Shown one piece after another: positions 51,808 to 63,129 of a stretch of 64,000 nt of DNA (position 1 is the stretch's first letter; each line of letters opens with the position of its first letter). Both the position numbers and the translations under genes were made by a program. The DNA comes from Candidula unifasciata (taxonomy: Eukaryota > Mollusca > Gastropoda > Stylommatophora > Geomitridae). A model generated the notes under the pieces. That model worked only from the letters and a program-made list of their open reading frames with translations. It made no database searches and was not told where the DNA came from. The stretch spans positions 416,001-480,000 of the forward strand of contig CAJHNH020002669.1 in assembly GCA_905116865.2 (NCBI GenBank), read 5' to 3'.

Positions 51808-51995
51808 GCAGGTGCAGATGCTTCCACTGTGAATTAGAAACTAGTTGTGTTTGTGCAGGTGCAGATGCTTCCACTGTGAATTAGAGACTAGTTGTGTTTG
51901 TGCAGGTGCAGATGCTTCAACTGTGAATTAGAAACTAGTTGTGTTTGTGCAGGTGCAGATGCTTCCACTGTGAATTAGAAACTAGTTGTGTTTTT
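51808..51995 (+). repeat. 47-bp array, four units
   Basis: Units share GCAGGTGCAGATGCTTCCAC and GTGAATTAGAAACTAGTTG, spaced 47 bp. Confidence 0.9.
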
Positions 51996-52016
51996 CCATA
52001 ACTTTGTTTTGTGTGT

Positions 52017-52225
52017 GGCTCTAAGTGATCTTTGGACCCGAACTGTGTGTGGCTCTAAGTGATCTTTGGACCAGAACTGTGTGTGGCTCTAAGTGATCTT
52101 TGGACCCGAACTGTGTGTGGCTCTAAGTGATCTTTGGACCAGAACTGTGTGTGGCTCTAAGTGATCTTTGGACCAGAACTGTGTGTGGCTCTACGTGATC
52201 TTTGGACCCGAACTGTGTGTGGTTT
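52017..52225 (+). repeat. 34-bp array, about 6 units
   Basis: Units share GAACTGTGTGTGGCTCTAAG and TGATCTTTGGACC. Confidence 0.9.
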
Positions 52226-52904
52226 GTTTGCATCTCCCTGTGTTTATGTTTTTAATTTTGTGGTTTTGTTCGATTGCCATTATTTCTTTAGTTTTATTTG
52301 ACTCAACCCCAGGCTCATGTATCACTTTCTCTGGAATATATCTAGTTTTGTACTCGAGCTCCACAGTCTCTGTGCTGTACAGGGACCTTTTAGTTGTTTT
52401 TCTGCATTCAACATCAGCCATGCTAAACATTCAGTCCAGTGGGTTACAACCAGGTGTTACGTCTAAGGTCACCGCAAGACCCCCACAGCTTCTCTTGTAA
52501 TGTGGTTCCCTCTCACTAAGTTTAAGCCAGCATTTGTGAATTCCTGCAGGTCTGAAATATTTGATTGTCAACAGATTTTAACCTAGTACCTGAGGTGGAG
52601 AGGGGGTGAAGGCTGAATGTTTTATTGTTTGTACATGCGGGTGACCAAGCCACCACAGACAACACTTTAACAGTGTGATGGTGTCATTAAGTACAGAGAT
52701 TATATTTATCACTAGTCTTGGTGAACAAATAAACGTACTGTCTCCTCATTGTCTATTGTTGATGTTCAGTCTTGGGTCTTCTGAGAGACAGAACATCTTT
52801 GACTGGATGTTCATGCTTCAGAAAGAATGCCTAGATCATGAAGAACACTTCTTCTTTATTTGTCCTTTAGAGACTGGTTGGCACATTGTGTTTTGGTTTA
52901 CAGA

Positions 52905-53035
52905 TAGTTAGAGGCTGGTTGGCACATTGTGTTTTGGTTTACAGATAGTTAGAGGCTGGTTGGCACGTTGTGTTTTGGTTTACAGCTAGTTAGAGGCTGG
53001 TTGGCACGTTGTGTTTTGGTTTACAGCTAGTCTGT
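52905..53035 (+). repeat. 41-bp array, three and a half units
   Basis: Units share AGAGGCTGGTTGGCAC and TTGTGTTTTGGTTTACAG. Confidence 0.88.
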
Positions 53036-53744
53036 AATATCTGCACCTTTCAACTCAACACATTTGATTTAAGCGTAGTTATTCTCTTTGAATTTAGCCT
53101 TGTGTCCTTGCCACTTTGTTCATGGTTGATTGTTTTTTATTTGTTTATGTGCATAGGCTTTTAGTGTTCTTGTTTGTGGACTCTTATACCCCACCTGGGA
53201 GGTATCAATTGTGATGTTTCTGATGCAGTTTGCTATCTACTTGACTTTTTTTGCTCTATTTTAGCTGAAGCTTGCTTGCTAGTTTCTCTTGTAGTATTTT
53301 GGCTGAGGCTGGACAAAACAAGCTCACTAGTTAGGTGACATTTTGAATATGTCAGGAGACTTGTTAACCCAATTACTTTTCCCAAAAATAAATGTAGTAA
53401 TTAGTGACCAATTCTGAAAATGTCAAAAGAGGCTTATTAATTAAGTTGCTTTGTCAGTGTTTTATTAAAAAAGATTTTTGTTTATTTTGTTGATATTATT
53501 GTTTGTGTCATGTCTGAAAATGTGTGAACCTTCTGTTACCAGTAATAAGCATGGTAAGATGTTAGAGAAATTGTTTCACAATGTCATACTCAGCGTTTAC
53601 ATGGGTTCCGTGTCTGCGGTGGGAAGTTTGGAAGAAAGTCTTCTTGTGAGTTTCAGACACTGGTACACGAGTGCTAGTGTGGAAGAGTCTGGGGCCTCAG
53701 CACGTTAGATCGTGCAGCGAGGTGCTGTTGTCATTATGACTATT

Positions 53745-53845
53745 GAACTGAGTTTCTAGGACTTGTACCCTGGTGATTCTCATCCCAATAGTGGCACTTT
53801 GTGTCACTGGTTGTTTATCACCAGTTGTAGGGTTGAATGTCACTC
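53745..53845 (+). repeat. Dispersed repeat C, copy 3 (diverged)
   Basis: AGTTTCTAGGACTTGTACCC and GTGGCACTTTGTGTCACTGG match the other two copies. Confidence 0.5.
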
Positions 53846-54094
53846 TCTCACTGTTGTCATTTGGAGGTAGGCTCAGTTCCCTGCTTGATAACTAGCTCTC
53901 TAATTGTATGTTTTCCAATGTGTTCTTCTACGTGTCTGCTTCTTTTTGTGAGTGTTAATCAAAAAAGATTGATTAGATGCATAAGGCAGCCATCAGGCGC
54001 TATTGTAACACAAACGGAGTCTTTTCTCATTCAGATTATACATTGTAAGTATTTTAGGCCAGAATCAAATGTTTTCTGTTAGTCACAATAGCAC

Positions 54095-54740
54095 TACAGT
54101 CTGTGTCTTTTGTCTTCATCCTCCTACAATCTTGTTGACTGAACAATTTTTGTGTCTTTTGTCTTCATCCTCCTACAATCTTGTTGACTGAACAATTTTT
54201 GTGTCTTTTGTCTTCATTCTCCTACAATCTTGTTGACTGAACAATTTTTGTGTCTTTTGTCTTCATTCTCCTACAATCTTGTTGACTGAACAATTTTTGT
54301 GTCTTTTGTCTTCATTCTCCTACAATCTTGTTGACTGAACAATTTTTGTGTCTTTTGTCTTCATCCTCCTACAATCTTGTTGACTGAACAATTTTTGTGT
54401 CTTTTGTCTTCATCCTCCTACAATCTTGTTGACTGAACAATTTTTGTGTCTTTTGTCTTCATCCTCCTACAATCTTGTTGACTGAACAATTTTTGTGTCT
54501 TTTGTCTTCATCCTCCTACAATCTTGTTGACTGAACAATTTTTGTGTCTTTTGTCTTCATCCTCCTACAATCTTGTTGACTGAACAATTTTTGTGTCTTT
54601 TGTCTTCATTCTCCTACAATCTTGTTGACTGAACAATTTTTGTGTCTTTTGTCTTCATTCTCCTACAATCTTGTTGACTGAACAATTTTTGTGTCTTTTG
54701 TCTTCATTCTCCTACAATCTTGTTGACTGAACAATTTTCT
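54095..54740 (+). repeat. 49-bp array, about 13 units
   Basis: Units share GTGTCTTTTGTCTTCATYCT and ACAATCTTGTTGACTGAACA. CATCC and CATTC variants occur in runs. Confidence 0.94.
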
Positions 54741-55605
54741 CAACATGTGAGTCCCAAACAAATATTTTATTTACCTGTTTTGAGAGTAAATTTCTGCATA
54801 TCAGATCATCATTGTGTTATTGACTTCTGCTTTGTTTAAAATATTGTGAATGGCAGGATAGTGCAGAGAGGCAGCAACAACATACATGCACACACACAAA
54901 AGAAGTTATAATAAGATTCTGCAAGTGGACTAGTAAAGTGAGAAATTCCAAAACAACACGAGTTCTGTGACAAACATGGCCAGAAATAAGGATTTGAGAC
55001 ATATTATCTTGTATTTTCGCCACATAATTCCAATTTCCTTCTTGAACCTCTTCAGTTGATATGACCCATAATATACTGTAAATTTTAGTTGAAAGTCAGT
55101 ACTTTACAACAAGAAATAGGTCAGAAGATTCTGCAGTGGAGGGAAGAATTCAGGAAGTAAACTAATTGAAGTATAAGGTCATTAAAATGTGGAGGCGGTA
55201 ATTAGAGAAGCAGGGCAAAACCCAGGGATGACCAAACAACATAGGATTTGTCTTTATCCTCATGGAGAACTGGTGTTTGTGTCTTTTGGCTTGTTTAAGA
55301 TGGTGTTTTCACTGAGAGGTGGAAATGTTTTTGTCCCCTTACCTGAGGACTTACTTGTTGTTGACACCCTTCTAGATAATATGTTGTTATATAATGCCTT
55401 AGGGAGGCAAGGGAGACAGCCACGAGGATGCCGAGTGTGAGTGGCCAGAAATCACCAGCACTAAGAAAAGAAGTCTTCAACAATGAGAACATGGAATTTC
55501 AAGACAGGACCATTGTTTCCATCACACCTTTTAATATGCTTTTTTTTTCAGACTCACAGCTCTGTACCTATCTGAACTCATTTTCTTCATCATTCCTAAT
55601 CCTCT

Positions 55606-56053
55606 CCTGATTTCTCCTTCATTCCTGTTCCCCTCCCGATTTCTCCTTCATTCCTGTTCCCCTCCCGATTTCTCCTTCATTCCTGTTCCCCTCCCGATTT
55701 CTCCTTCATTCCTGTTCCCCTCCCGATTTCTCCTTCATTCCTGTTCCCCTCCCGATTTCTCCTTCATTCCTGTTCCCCTCCCGATTTCTCCTTCATTCCT
55801 GTTCCCCTCCCGATTTCTCCTTCATTCCTGTTCCCCTCCTGATTTCTCCTTCATTCCTGTTCCCCTCCCGATTTCTCCTTCATTCCTGTTCCCCTCCCGA
55901 TTTCTCCTTCATTCCTGTTCCCCTCCCGATTTCTCCTTCATTCCTGTTCCCCTCCCGATTTCTCCTTTATTCCTGTTCCTCTCCTGATTTCTCCTTCATT
56001 CCTGTTCCCCTCCCGATTTCTCCTTCATTCCTGTTCCTCTCCTGATTTCTTCC
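55606..56053 (+). repeat. 29-bp array, about 15 units, inside a family-B element
   Basis: Units share TTCATTCCTGTTCCCCTCCC and GATTTCTCC. Its flanks match the single-copy family-B elements at 980-1500 and 56967-57300. Confidence 0.92.
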
Positions 56054-56189
56054 CTCCATGCAACATGATCCATGACATTTTGTTTCCATTAATCTATCTC
56101 AATACCCATATTATTAATGTCCCGCTTGCACATATCTTCATATCCTAGCGAGGCCAACCACGACATGTTCTATCCATTTGAAATGCACC

Positions 56190-56567
56190 AGAGAGGAGGT
56201 CCTTTATCAGAGAGGAGGTCCTTTATCAGAGAGGATGTCCTTTATCAGAGAGGATGTACTTTATCAGAGAGGAGGTACTTTATCAGAGAGGAGGTACTTT
56301 ATCAGAGAGGATGTCCTTTATCAGAGAGGAGGTCCTTTATCAGAGAGGATGTCCTTTATCAGAGAGGAGGTCCTTTATCAGAGAGGATGTCCTTTATCAG
56401 AGAGGATGTCCTTTACCAGAGAGGATGTCCTTTATCAGAGAGGAGGTCCTTTACTAGAGAGGATGTCCTTTATCAGAGAGGATGTCCTTTACCAGAGAGG
56501 ATGTACTTTACTAGAGAGGATGTACTTTATCAGAGAGGAGGTCCTTTATCAGAGAGGATGTCCTTAG
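56190..56567 (+). repeat. 19-bp array, about 20 units, in the same family-B element
   Basis: GAGGAGGTCCTTTATCAGA is repeated with GGATGTCC, GGTACTT and TACCAGA variants. All three + frames are open because 19 is not a multiple of 3. Confidence 0.92.
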
Positions 56568-56824
56568 GGACTGCCTTCCTGATCGTCCAAGTGTGACCTA
56601 GCCATCTGAGCTTTTGGATACAGCATTGATACCTGCTCTTTCCAGTTCCACTGTCTGGGATCTTGTCTTGCCACTAAATGCCAAGAATTCTTGATAGACA
56701 TTACCATTACATATGAAAGATTTTTTTAACCATTTCTCAGGGTATAAATAAGCTGATGAAGTTCTGCTGCTGTAAACAGCAAGAATAAAAGCCTAATAAA
56801 CTTCCTTTTTTTTAATTTTTTTTT

Positions 56825-57420
56825 TATTTATCAACAGTTAACTAAAGTGGAAAGTTCTGATTGTTTGGTCACTTCTGGACCTTGGTCTTATTCGAGAACC
56901 TTAGTTTTTGCATGTACATCCTGTTAGTTTCTCGCCTCTCAGGCAGATGTACTCTGGTCCAAATGATTGGTGATTGATTGGCACCTTTCCGTCTTTCCAG
57001 ACGATAGTGTTATATTGCGATGTGAGCAGGCCATGCGTGAGACTCACAGCCCATGGCGATGGCGAGTGTGACTAGCAAGACCCGCCCATGTTAAGGCAAG
57101 TCTTCCACAATGATAGCATGGGATTTCAGAACCATTGTTGTCAACATTTGTGTTTAATCCGTTTCTTTTCAGACGCTCAGCTCTCATCCTTTCTGCAATC
57201 ATTTCTTACTTCACTCCCATTCTCTTTTTGATATACCCTTTCCACACAACACGGTCCATGGCACCGTCCATGGCACCGTTCTTGGCACTCTTGTTTACAG
57301 GGTCCAAATGAAACATTCCTAATTAATCGCCTTTTATAACATACTTGTTTGTAGAGCAATAGGTCTGTTCTGGGTTCCGTCAAAAGGAGACATTGAAGCC
57401 CATTCAGGGAAGCCAGATAA
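56825..57420 (-). repeat. Family-A copy 11, split by a family-B insertion
   Basis: The left part runs to TACTCTGGTCCAAATGA at 56966. After 57311 it resumes with AACATTCCTAATTAATCG. GGTCCAAATGA is duplicated at 56956-56966 and 57301-57311. Confidence 0.78.
56967..57300. mobile_element. Family-B dispersed element, intact single-copy form
   Basis: 334 bp bounded by the 11-bp duplication GGTCCAAATGA. It contains TCTTTCCAGACGATAGTG, TCACAGCCCATGGCGATGG, CAAGTCTTCCACAATG and CACAACACGGTCCATGG. Two other copies: about 1010-1500 (split by the hAT MITE) and about 55390-56640 (with two arrays). Confidence 0.7.
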
Positions 57421-57449
57421 CAATAGTTTTTGTTTTAATCATGAGCTTT

Positions 57450-57590
57450 CTGTTCTACCACATGTAAAATAGTCAACTGTCTCTACTAGCTCTTCACCGT
57501 CAGTGTAGATTGCAGGTCTTTCTTTGGCATCGTGTTCCAAGTTTATCGTATTTTTGCTGATTGTTAGGTTAAAGTATTTTTTTTATTTTC
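57450..57590 (-). pseudogene. Short LINE RT fragment
   Basis: The - strand reads FNLTISKNTINLEHDAKER then PAIYTDGEELVETVDYF, resembling the GLTINxxKTxVM...ITIDGxxLExVDxFxYLGS end of LINE RT. Confidence 0.45.
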
Positions 57591-57699
57591 TCTACTCCTG
57601 AAATACCTCGCGGCGTCAGGGCAGGAAGAGTTCTCTAGAACGGGCCCTTCTGTTTGCTTTATATAAAGTTCTTTTTACTCTCTGATATTTCTGCAGTTC

Positions 57700-58660
57700 A
57701 ACTGCTGCTTGGCCGACCTCCGGATGTTTACCGCTGTGTCTGTAGAACAGGGGTCTAATTCACAAGTCGAAATTCACACAAAAAAATCAGCGACTGCAGA
57801 CAGTAAACATTGCAATCCCTACACTGAGTGGGTGGTAATTGCAGCAGCATCATTTGCAAAGAGCAAGATGATGTCAGAACCAAACTCGTAGCAACAGTAA
57901 ACGAAACAAGAACTGATATCACTCCAAGTCCTTTTGAGAAAAAAAAAAAAAGAAAAGCTCGACCACGTTCAGACTGCTGCTAGCTAGCCTAGGCTACTAG
58001 CAGTCTCCGCCTATATTTGTGGTCACTGATATCACTCACGGCCTTCTCTATTTATATATAGCTCAAGATGGGCGTGTCTCACTATACTCAGGCCAATCCC
58101 ATTGTGATGGTGCCAGGTGCTCTCTGATTACAAGTCCGCCTGTCTTTTCCCCTGAAAACCATCCTGGCATTCTGCTCACTCCCCTAGCAGCCAATTGTAA
58201 GAAGACAAGCCACAGTGAAATATATGAAACTGATTTTATTTCTCAGATATTGGGACGGAGCCCACACTAAATTACAACACAAAATAAAATTATTTACAAA
58301 GAAAGCATTCATGAAACAATTCTGGCGGGCAAGGCACCTGTTTATATCATAGTCTGCAGAAGATGGTTGTAATAACAGGATCTGGAATTTCTGCCGCTAA
58401 CTGAGGCAGGAATGAAACTACGCCATTTAAAAAAAACTGCATCTTTCAACAATATAATGTTTTTTTTTACAGGTTGAGCAATACATCTCTGTTTAAAAAT
58501 CCATAAATACCTGCATATTTTAGTGTCAGTTAATCAAACAATGAAACTACACAACAATTTAAAAAAAAAAAAAAAAAAAAAAAACTAAGAAAAATTGAAG
58601 ACGCCAGCAGGTACAGGCACACGTTTCAACAACAGTGTTTTAAAGAAAGTAACCGGGTTT
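57700..58660. other. Intergenic or 3' UTR of the small - strand ORF
   Basis: Mostly single-copy sequence with an A run at 58559-58584. A TTTATT at 58235-58240 (AATAAA on the - strand) could end the small transcript. The + strand frame at 57709-57891 is not recognised. Confidence 0.35.
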
Positions 58661-58667
58661 CAGCAAT

Positions 58668-59015
58668 TTACTGCTGTGGCTTGACATCAAAACAGTACAT
58701 CTTTGAGTCACTGGATGTCAATCTTTTACCCTGCAAAAGGTTGACATTAGACACAATTTCGTAAATCCTGTCCGAGAAAGCGTTAGCGTCGATTAAAGTC
58801 ACGTACCTGAGTTAGACCTTCCTAGCAAACAAGTCAATGGACAATATACCTGATACCATCAAAGATCCCCCCTCCCCGCCCCTTCCAGACTGTTCTTGGC
58901 TAAAGAGGACAGAGAATATATATGTAGGCCAAAGGTTATGTAGCTGGTTGTTAAACTTATTCGATAAAAGTAACGTTGGTCTCCTCCCGCCCCGCCCATA
59001 TACATACCAGCTCAT
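58668..59015 (-). CDS. Tentative two-exon small protein, 48 codons, unidentified
   Basis: Proposed exons on the - strand: 59015-59008 (ATGAGCTG) and 58806-58668. They are joined by a GTATGT donor and a CTCAG acceptor to read MSWYVTLIDANAFSDRIYEI and, further on, GKRLTSSDSKMYCFDVKPQQ before TAA. The joining phase fits. The second exon has clean codon-like composition in a non-repetitive stretch. A GC-rich, CCCGCCCC-containing segment sits next to the proposed first exon, and a candidate AATAAA on the - strand lies at 58240-58235. I do not recognise the protein. The second exon could instead be the last exon of a larger gene continuing to the right. Confidence 0.4.
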
Positions 59016-59654
59016 TTCTGATTGGTAGTTCCTGGACCTGTCACTTTGGCACAAGGTCGCGGGGGTGTTCCGCAATGCCGTTGATATCGCGTATCGTATA
59101 TTTCAGCACGCCAGCGCTTTTAACACTACAAAAACATGGAGAAACTGGTCCTAACACATCTCCCCTAGACAGTGCTAAAACCTATATCACATTCTCTTTC
59201 TCGGAATGAAAACTTAAATGTAAGACATCCCAGAAAGTAAACAACAGAGCGGCACACACCCGTGACCTTCAGTAAAGTCGACCAGCTCAACAAACTTGTG
59301 AATGAAAAGTAACCTACTCTATTTGGGGAGATAAACATGAACCTAACCAATTTATTCTGCACCCAAAACAACTTGTCCCTGACAAAGACTAGAGTGAACA
59401 CTCACACGTTTCGAATGTTTTAACACTTGCGTTCAATAATGTATTTATCATGGTCAAAGTAGTCGGCCAACAGACTTTTACAGAAATTATATTTCCGCCT
59501 GTGTTGTCGCTTTTAAATTTAAAATTCATTCCTATTATCATTAAACGTTTCTCAGCTCCGTATAAGCACGAAAGTCTGTGTTCTAGCATGTTTTTTATGT
59601 GTGTACTTCCTTTTTATATTTCCCTCTGCCTTAAACTGTCCTCTCTCTATAGAG

Positions 59655-60472
59655 CAATGGTTCTCAATATTTTTAGTGCCGCGACCCTTTCATACAGTTC
59701 CTCATGTCGTGGTGACCCTTTCATACAGTTCCTCATGTCGTGGTGACCCTTTCATACAGTTCCTCATGTCGTGGTGACCCTTTAACACAGTTCCTCATGT
59801 CGTGGTGACCCTTTCATACAGTTCCTCATGTCGTGGTGACACTTTCATACAGTTCCTCATGTCGTGGTGACCCTTTCATACAGTTCCTCATGTCGTGGTG
59901 ACCCTTTCATACAGTTCCTCATGTCGTGGTGACCCTTTCATACAGTTCCTCATGTCGTGGTGACCCTTTCATACAGTTCCTCATGTCGTGGTGACCCTTT
60001 CATACAGTTCCTCATGTCGTGATGACCCTTTCATACAGTTCCTCATGTCGTGGTGACCCTTTAATACAGTTCCTCATGTCGTGGTGACCCTTTCATACAG
60101 TTCCTCATGTCGTGGTGACCCTTTCATACAGTTCCTCATGTCGTGGTGACCCTTTAATACAGTTCCTCATGTCGTGGTGACCCTTTCATACAGTTCCTCA
60201 TGTCGTGGTGACACTTTCATACAGTTCCTCATGTCGTGGTGACCCTTTCATACAGTTCCTCATGTCGTGGTGACCCTTTCATACAGTTCCTCATGTCGTG
60301 GTGACCCTTTCATATAGTTCCTCATGTCGTGGTGACCCTCACATTTAAAATTATTTTCGATCCTACTTCATCACTCCAGTGAATATGAGTTTTTCCATGG
60401 TCTTTTGCGATCCCCGAGAAAGGGTCGTTTAACCCCCAAATTGGGCCGCGACCCACAGGTTGAGAGCCGCTG
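59655..60472. mobile_element. SPIN-like hAT element with amplified internal segment
   Basis: Left end CAATGGTTCTCAA followed by CCGCGACCCTTTCATACAGT, TCCTCATGTCGTGGTGACCC and AAAATTATTTTCG. The right end has GGCCGCGACCCACAGGTTGA, GAGCCGCTG. The order and wording match the SPIN/OposCharlie-type hAT family as I remember it (CAGYGGTTCTCAAC ends, GTTCCTCATGTTGTGGTGACC, AAAATTATTTTCG, GGGTCGCGACCCACAGGTTG). No 8-bp duplication is visible. A 31-bp internal segment is repeated about 21 times; without that array the element would be only about 200 bp. Confidence 0.75.
59675..60342 (+). repeat. 31-bp array within the SPIN-like element, about 21 units
   Basis: Units share CTTTCATACAGTTCCTCATG and TCGTGGTGACC. 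Rare variants: TTTAATACAG, TGACACTTTC and CGTGATGAC. Confidence 0.94.
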
Positions 60473-60511
60473 TCCTTGTTGTTTCTTATCGATAACCTCT
60501 ACACTGATGGG

Positions 60512-61031
60512 CTGGATTGCTACCCACTAGGTTGCTACCCACTAGATTGCTACCCACTAGATTGCTACCCACTAGATTGCTACCCACTAGATTGCTACCC
60601 ACTAGGTTGCTACCCACTAGGTTGCTACCCACTAGGTTGCTACCCACTAGATTGCTACCCACTAGATTGCTACCCACTAGGTTGCTACCCACTAGGTTGC
60701 TACCCACTAGGTTGCTACCCACTAGATTGCTACCCACTAGATTGCTACCCACTAGGTTGCTACCCACTAGATTGCTACCCACTAGATTGCTACCCACTAG
60801 ATTGTTACCCACTAGATTGCTACCCACTAGATTGCTACCCACTAGATTGCTACCCACTAGATTGCTACCCACTAGATTGCTACCCACTAGATTGCTACCC
60901 ACTAGATTGCTACCCACTAGATTGTTACCCACTAGATTGTTACCCACTAGATTGTTACCCACTAGATTGCTACCCACTAGATTGCTACCCACTAGATTGC
61001 TACCCACTAGATTGCTACCCACTAGATTGCT
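60512..61031 (+). repeat. 15-bp array, about 34 units
   Basis: ATTGCTACCCACTAG with GTTGC and ATTGTTACC variants. The 5-codon period makes three long open frames; none is a gene. It starts 40 bp after the SPIN-like element. Confidence 0.94.
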
Positions 61032-61276
61032 CCCCCATCTCTTCCATATTGCTGCATCTATGTGCCTAGTTATATCCTCTTCGTGTCTTTAAGTTGCCCT
61101 CTATTTCATTTTCTATGAGCGTTCTGGAAGAAAAAACTTTCTTTTATATTTTATTTTCGTATACCTCAGAAGTCAATCTGATAGGTGTGAAAAGACAGCA
61201 GTGAACTTTGGCTTTTTTGCATCTTTGTAGAGTTTGCCCTCTTAAGGTGGTGATGCATCAAAATCTGTCTCTTTCT

Positions 61277-61286
61277 CCCCCCCCCC

Positions 61287-61381
<95 letters not shown>

Positions 61382-61382
61382 T
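61277..61382 (+). repeat. (CT)n microsatellite
   Basis: About 100 bp of CT dinucleotide with two TTT interruptions, preceded by a C run at 61277-61287. Confidence 0.95.
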
Positions 61383-61529
61383 CCGTTTAGCATGTGTAAA
61401 GTCTTGTGTTGGTTTCAACAATGGTACCGGGAGCTGACTGTTCAGTGACAATGGCAAACTACAGAACGTTACATTTCCTAGAAAAACTACAAGAGCCAAT
61501 AGCTGCTGGGGTTAGATAGGCAGCAAACT

Positions 61530-61757
61530 GAGCTTTTCCAGTCCCAAGGAACACCTGATGTGTGATTAGGTCTTTTGTGAATCCTACACAGCATTGCCTG
61601 TATTGCCGCACTGTAGACATCTGATGGGAACATACAAAATTAACCTGGCTTCTTCAGTCTGTCGCTTCTTTGAACAAAATACCCACATGATTTGCATAGT
61701 GGTAATCCATACATACGGGCATCTCACGTAAAATCTTCTGGTACTCAAAGAGTTAAA
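61530..61757. mobile_element. Diverged relative of the TTAA MITE
   Basis: AGTCCCAAGGAACACCTGATG (first 20 bases comparable with 10028 onward) and ACTCAAAGAGTTAA at the right end match the 10020-10157 element. The middle is longer and the left terminus is eroded. Confidence 0.45.
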
Positions 61758-61789
61758 TATGTTGGACACACTCTTGCAGTTATGTTTTT

Positions 61790-63100
61790 TTTTAAAAACG
61801 CACTGATATCTTGCTTCTTTTCTGTTTAATCAGTTTTTTTTTTTAAATTTGTTCTGCAATATTTCATATCTTTTGTTTATATAAATTAAAAAATTAAAAT
61901 AAGATGGAACGGAAATTGTTTTAGTGACACAGATTGTTTGTGTTTGTTATATTGTGATGCTCGCTGATATACTGTTCGTTCGGTTCTATTTCTTTCCATG
62001 ATATTTGCACCAATCTACATACTGTAAGTAGCTGTAGAATTTCGTAGTTTATATTTGTTAGCTTGACCGTGATACAAACATGCGCTCTGCTGGCCAGACT
62101 CGCCAGAATACTCCTTTACAACACTGAACATTCTAAACTAAAGATTTGATATCACATTTATACATCGTTAGTGTAGAAATAAATTAATTTACAATTATAG
62201 AATAAACATGCACATAAACACGCACCGGCAGAATAAAGTATCCACAGTAATCTTATCCAGGGCAAACAGGCAACTCTAACATGGCCGACATAGTATCACA
62301 TTAGACAACTTTAGCGCATGAATAATTCATTAATTACTTTTTAAGAACCGACGTCATAGCACACCAGACATTTTCACTGATGCTCCGTCTCCCACAGCAA
62401 ATATAAGGTGTGGATACCGTATTGTTAAAATTTTAAAATAAAACGAATGACATGGTCTTCTTCTTCTGCCTTTCTATCCCCCAATGGAGCGTAGGCCCTC
62501 AACCAACTCACGCCAAGTCGTTCTATCCTTCGCCATTGCATGGAGCTCTCCCCATGTCCTCCCAATCTTTCTAACCTCATTCTCCAGCTCTCTTCTCCAT
62601 GTGTTTTTTTGGTCTTCCTTTATTCCTATGCCCCTGTGGGTTCTAATGCAAAGATATTCTAGTTATGCTGTTCTCCTGTTTTCTCAGTGTGTGTTCTATC
62701 CAACGCCAGCATATTTTTCTCACCTCTTGGTCTACTTGAATCACATAAGTTAAATAAATTAACGGGAAATCTCTACTCCTAAAAACTATCAATGACCCAG
62801 ATAAAAAAGAACTTCAAGCTGACTTGTTGAACTCTAAGATATTTTTATGCTAAACTATAACAGTTTCATTCATGAAATTAGACGGACGTGAATGACAAAA
62901 TTATGTAACTTTCAGTAAATACGCATTGTTGAAGTAGTTTAGCTAATCTAGTAGCATACTGGTTGTAATTTATCATATTGATCCTTTCACACGTCGCCTC
63001 TGTCAGGATTCACAGTTACCTCCATATTTATCCATCTTTCGGTTTGTTCTTTCATCTAACACTGTCTTCAGCTAATATTCGTTAAAACGTAGACTTAAGA
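61790..63100. other. Right-flank sequence, little recognised
   Basis: AT-rich with T and A runs. Only the LINE-like piece at 62455-62740 stands out. An AACATGGCCGAC context at 62278 looks like a start but stops after six codons. Confidence 0.35.
62455..62740 (-). pseudogene. Probable LINE 3' remnant
   Basis: The sequence has the layout of LINE ORF2 C-terminal remnants read backwards (clustered TGGGTTC, CTTCTCCA and TCTCAGTGTG words). No clean reading frame survives. Confidence 0.35.
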
Positions 63101-63129
63101 ATGTTTGCTTTATCCATCATCATTGTTCC

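Larger units (their letters stand above)
55390..56640. mobile_element. Family-B element expanded by two arrays
   Basis: GAAGTCTTCAACAATGAGAA, CATGGAATTTCAAGACAGGA and ATGCAACATGATCCATGAC match 57060-57265 and 1480-1490. Between matching parts lie the 29-bp and 19-bp arrays. The element would be well under 500 bp without them. Confidence 0.65.

Noticed and set aside
52168..52500. 110-codon hydrophobic frame
   Set aside because: It begins in a 34-bp array, has no conserved motif and no splice context.
56117..56596. Three frames reading LYQRGGPLSERRSF-type repeats
   Set aside because: 19-bp array within a family-B element.
57709..57891. 60-codon + strand frame starting MADLRMFTAVSVEQ
   Set aside because: No homology recognised, no splice partners, and it is near LINE debris.
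60512..61031. Interstitial telomere-like sequence (CTACCC words)
   Set aside because: The unit is 15 bp (ATTGCTACCCACTAG), not TTAGGG or its variants.
60476..61092. Frames reading PLDCY, LLPTR and NLVGS repeats
   Set aside because: A 15-bp array is open in several frames on both strands; no start, splice or promoter context.
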